Source of the DNA: Sphingomonas paucimobilis
GTDB taxonomy: Bacteria; Pseudomonadota; Alphaproteobacteria; Sphingomonadales; Sphingomonadaceae
Reading direction: 5' to 3'
Assembly (NCBI GenBank): GCA_945860425.1
Contig: CAMAQU010000090.1
Location: 1 to 6,902, forward strand
Length of the DNA stretch: 6,902 nt
Numbering within the stretch: position 1 is the first letter of the stretch; each line of letters starts with the position of its first letter. Of this stretch, positions 5,852 to 6,902 are shown piece by piece. Made by a program: the position numbers and the translations under genes. Below the pieces are notes generated by a model. The model did no database searches, was not told where the DNA came from, and saw only the letters and a list, made by a program, of their open reading frames with translations.

Positions 5852-6346
5852 ATGGCAACGACAGACGACACATCTTCGGCAAAAGCCAAGCGCAAGCCAG
5901 CCGCGCCGCGTAAGCCCGCCGCCCGCAAAGCCGTAGCGGCACCGAAGGCTGCCCTGACCATCACAGAAGAACCAAGCCATGCTGACACGCCTTTGCGCGA
6001 ACAGGCCAGCGCGGCGATCAGCAAGTTTCAATCCACCGCCAAAGACGCAATGGCGACCGGCAAGGATCGGACAACCGAAGCGTTGGACGATGTTCAAGCG
6101 ATGATCGAAGATGTCGCCCAGACAATTGATGCACGCGTTGGGCCCAAATACGGCGCCTATGCGCACAAGGCGGCTGACGCCCTGTCAAACATGTCGACAT
6201 CCCTGAAGTCCAAAGATGTAGAGGATCTTCTCGACGAGGCGCGGGATTTTGTTCGGCGCAGACCGGCAATCACAATTGGCGGCGCAGCGGCACTTGGCTT
6301 TTTGGTAGCGCGCCTTTTAAAGGCAGATCCTGAGGACAAAGCCTGA
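5852..6346 (+). CDS. DUF883 (ElaB/YqjD)-like membrane-anchored protein
   Basis: A 164-residue protein in three parts. Residues 11-34 are rich in Lys, Arg, Ala and Pro (KPAAPRKPAARKAVAAPKAA), like histone H1-type tails. Residues about 50-135 are amphipathic and charged, suited to long helices or a coiled coil. A C-terminal hydrophobic helix (about 138-156) after ARDFVRRRPA has the R-R-P-x-x-x-x-G-x-A-A-x-G-F pattern typical of DUF883/ElaB-YqjD proteins, which are C-tail anchored in the inner membrane and, in E. coli YqjD, bind ribosomes in stationary phase. The ATG at 5852 is preferred because GAGGGA lies 10 nt upstream; the in-frame ATG at 5834 has no ribosome site. The next gene begins 7 nt after the stop. 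Family membership is recognised from architecture and tail pattern only, and function here is inference. Confidence 0.75.
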   Translation: MATTDDTSSAKAKRKPAAPRKPAARKAVAAPKAALTITEEPSHADTPLREQASAAISKFQSTAKDAMATGKDRTTEALDDVQAMIEDVAQTIDARVGPKYGAYAHKAADALSNMSTSLKSKDVEDLLDEARDFVRRRPAITIGGAAALGFLVARLLKADPEDKA

Positions 6347-6353
6347 GGCACGC

Positions 6354-6707
6354 ATGGACCAGCCGCCCGTTGATACAAATGAGCCGAGCATCCGCCACCT
6401 CGTCAGTCAGTTGATTGACGATACGGCAGGCTATGCCCGCGCCGAAGCCGAGTTTTTCAGGGCAGAACTTGGGGATCGTGGGCGTCATTTAGCACCCGCC
6501 ATCTATTTGTTCATCGCGGCAGCAATCGCAGGATTTGCCCTGATCATCACTGTCATTGTTGTCGCAACAATTTGGCTGGGGCTGACGATTGGATTTGGAT
6601 GGGCGATATTGTGCACCGTCCTCGTCATAACGGGTGCCATTGGACTGCTCGTCCGATCGGCGCGGGCGCATCTTCAAAAGGCGACGCGACCATGGACCCG
6701 ACCCTAA
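6354..6707 (+). CDS. putative Actinobacteriophage holin superfamily 3 / YqjE-like membrane protein
   Basis: A 117-residue membrane protein. A soluble N-terminus with SIRHLVSQLIDDTAGYARAE (12-31) and AEFFRAELGDRGRH is followed by two hydrophobic helices (about 48-73 and 77-101) separated by a short turn, then a basic tail. This layout, including the 'L...L..D...y.raE..l.raEl..r' helix before the membrane pair, matches the family annotated as phage holin 3_6 (YqjE-like), which in Proteobacteria is mostly chromosomal and unrelated to lysis. ATG 6354 has GAGG 5 nt upstream, overlapping the TGA of the previous gene. The end overlaps the next gene by 16 nt, which indicates a co-translated cluster. 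Role unknown; the partner genes point to an inner-membrane or envelope function. Confidence 0.72.
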   Translation: MDQPPVDTNEPSIRHLVSQLIDDTAGYARAEAEFFRAELGDRGRHLAPAIYLFIAAAIAGFALIITVIVVATIWLGLTIGFGWAILCTVLVITGAIGLLVRSARAHLQKATRPWTRP

Positions 6708-6902
6708 ACGACCGCGACAGGGCAGCCAGCCGCCTGATCGAGGCGCGTCAACGCTGGCGGGACAGCTTGGCGGCAGCCCGTTTGCACCTCGCGCCCCCAA
6801 ATCTCGTTCGCAAAGCGAAATCGTCTGTGGTCGAGACTGTTCAGCAGAAAATTAAAGGAAATCCGCAAACGGTCGTGGCCATAGGCGTCGCATTGCTGAC
6901 CT
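6692..6902 (+). CDS. small membrane-associated protein of the yqjD/yqjE-type cluster (3' end outside window)
   Basis: An open frame begins at ATG 6692 and runs without a stop to the window edge, giving 70 residues. The N-terminus is charged (MDPTLNDRDRAASRLIEARQ), a basic amphipathic stretch follows (RKAKSSVVETVQQKIKGNPQ), and a hydrophobic segment starts at about residue 60 (TVVAIGVALLT), probably a transmembrane helix. AAAAGG lies 10 nt upstream. It overlaps the preceding holin-like gene by 16 nt in another frame. The pattern resembles DUF3618 or YqjK-type proteins, often found with DUF883 and YqjE-like genes, but the truncation prevents a firm family call. Confidence 0.62.
   Translation, partial: MDPTLNDRDRAASRLIEARQRWRDSLAAARLHLAPPNLVRKAKSSVVETVQQKIKGNPQTVVAIGVALLT

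Noticed and set aside
2437..6324. The 13-mer GCCTTTAAAAGGC (about 2437-2449) recurring as its reverse complement GCCTTTTAAAGGC (about 6312-6324)
   Set aside because: Both copies lie inside coding sequence, and one shared 13-mer is expected by chance in a window of this size.
6354..6707. Holin-like protein as a sign of a prophage
   Set aside because: No endolysin, structural or integrase genes are near; this two-helix family is common on chromosomes beside DUF883 proteins.
1..6902. CRISPR arrays, tRNA or rRNA genes, insertion sequences, toxin-antitoxin or defence genes
   Set aside because: No direct repeat arrays, cloverleaf-like sequence, transposase or nuclease motifs were seen; nearly all sequence is accounted for by the listed genes.

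Overview
The window reads as chromosomal DNA from an alphaproteobacterium, most likely Sphingomonadales or a close relative. The evidence is the tight eno - ftsB-like - pdhA - pdhB gene order, a TrmFO-type folate/FAD-dependent tRNA methyltransferase, the sequence character of the pyruvate dehydrogenase E1 subunits, and moderately GC-rich coding DNA. No sequence search was possible, so the taxonomic placement is inference. Nothing looks recently acquired: there is no insertion sequence, phage module, CRISPR array, tRNA or rRNA gene.

Layout. (1) Positions 1-753, plus strand: the C-terminal part of trmFO, with its 5' end outside the window. (2) Positions 5762 down to 720, minus strand: a probable six-gene operon or pair of sub-operons. 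It runs eno (enolase, GTG start), a small FtsB/DivIC-type divisome protein, pdhA (E1 alpha, TTG start), pdhB (E1 beta), a squalene/phytoene-synthase-fold protein lacking the usual Asp-rich motifs, and a membrane-anchored three-EF-hand protein. pdhA/pdhB overlap by 1 nt and pdhB/synthase-like by 16 nt. The last gene runs 34 nt into the 3' end of the convergent trmFO. (3) Positions 5852-6902, plus strand, divergent from eno: a cluster of three small membrane-associated proteins. These are a DUF883/ElaB-YqjD-like protein with a Lys/Ala/Pro-rich N-terminus, a two-helix 'holin superfamily 3' (YqjE-like) protein, and the start of a third protein cut by the window edge.

How the genes fit together. 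Enolase makes phosphoenolpyruvate, and E1 alpha/beta decarboxylate the pyruvate that follows, so the minus-strand unit covers lower glycolysis and entry to acetyl-CoA, with a cell-division gene between them. E2 and E3 of the complex are not in the window. PdhB here has no N-terminal lipoyl domain, unlike several characterised alphaproteobacterial PdhB proteins. The plus-strand trio resembles the yqjD-yqjE type of inner-membrane accessory proteins linked to stationary phase or envelope stress in enterobacteria.

The best non-coding signals are a perfect 18-bp palindrome (4014-4031) just downstream of a possible promoter for pdhA, and a perfect 13-bp inverted repeat (1191-1227) that would bury the ribosome binding site of the EF-hand gene in an mRNA hairpin. 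I found no convincing new multi-gene system; these two regulatory structures and the unusual PdhB architecture are the points most worth checking.
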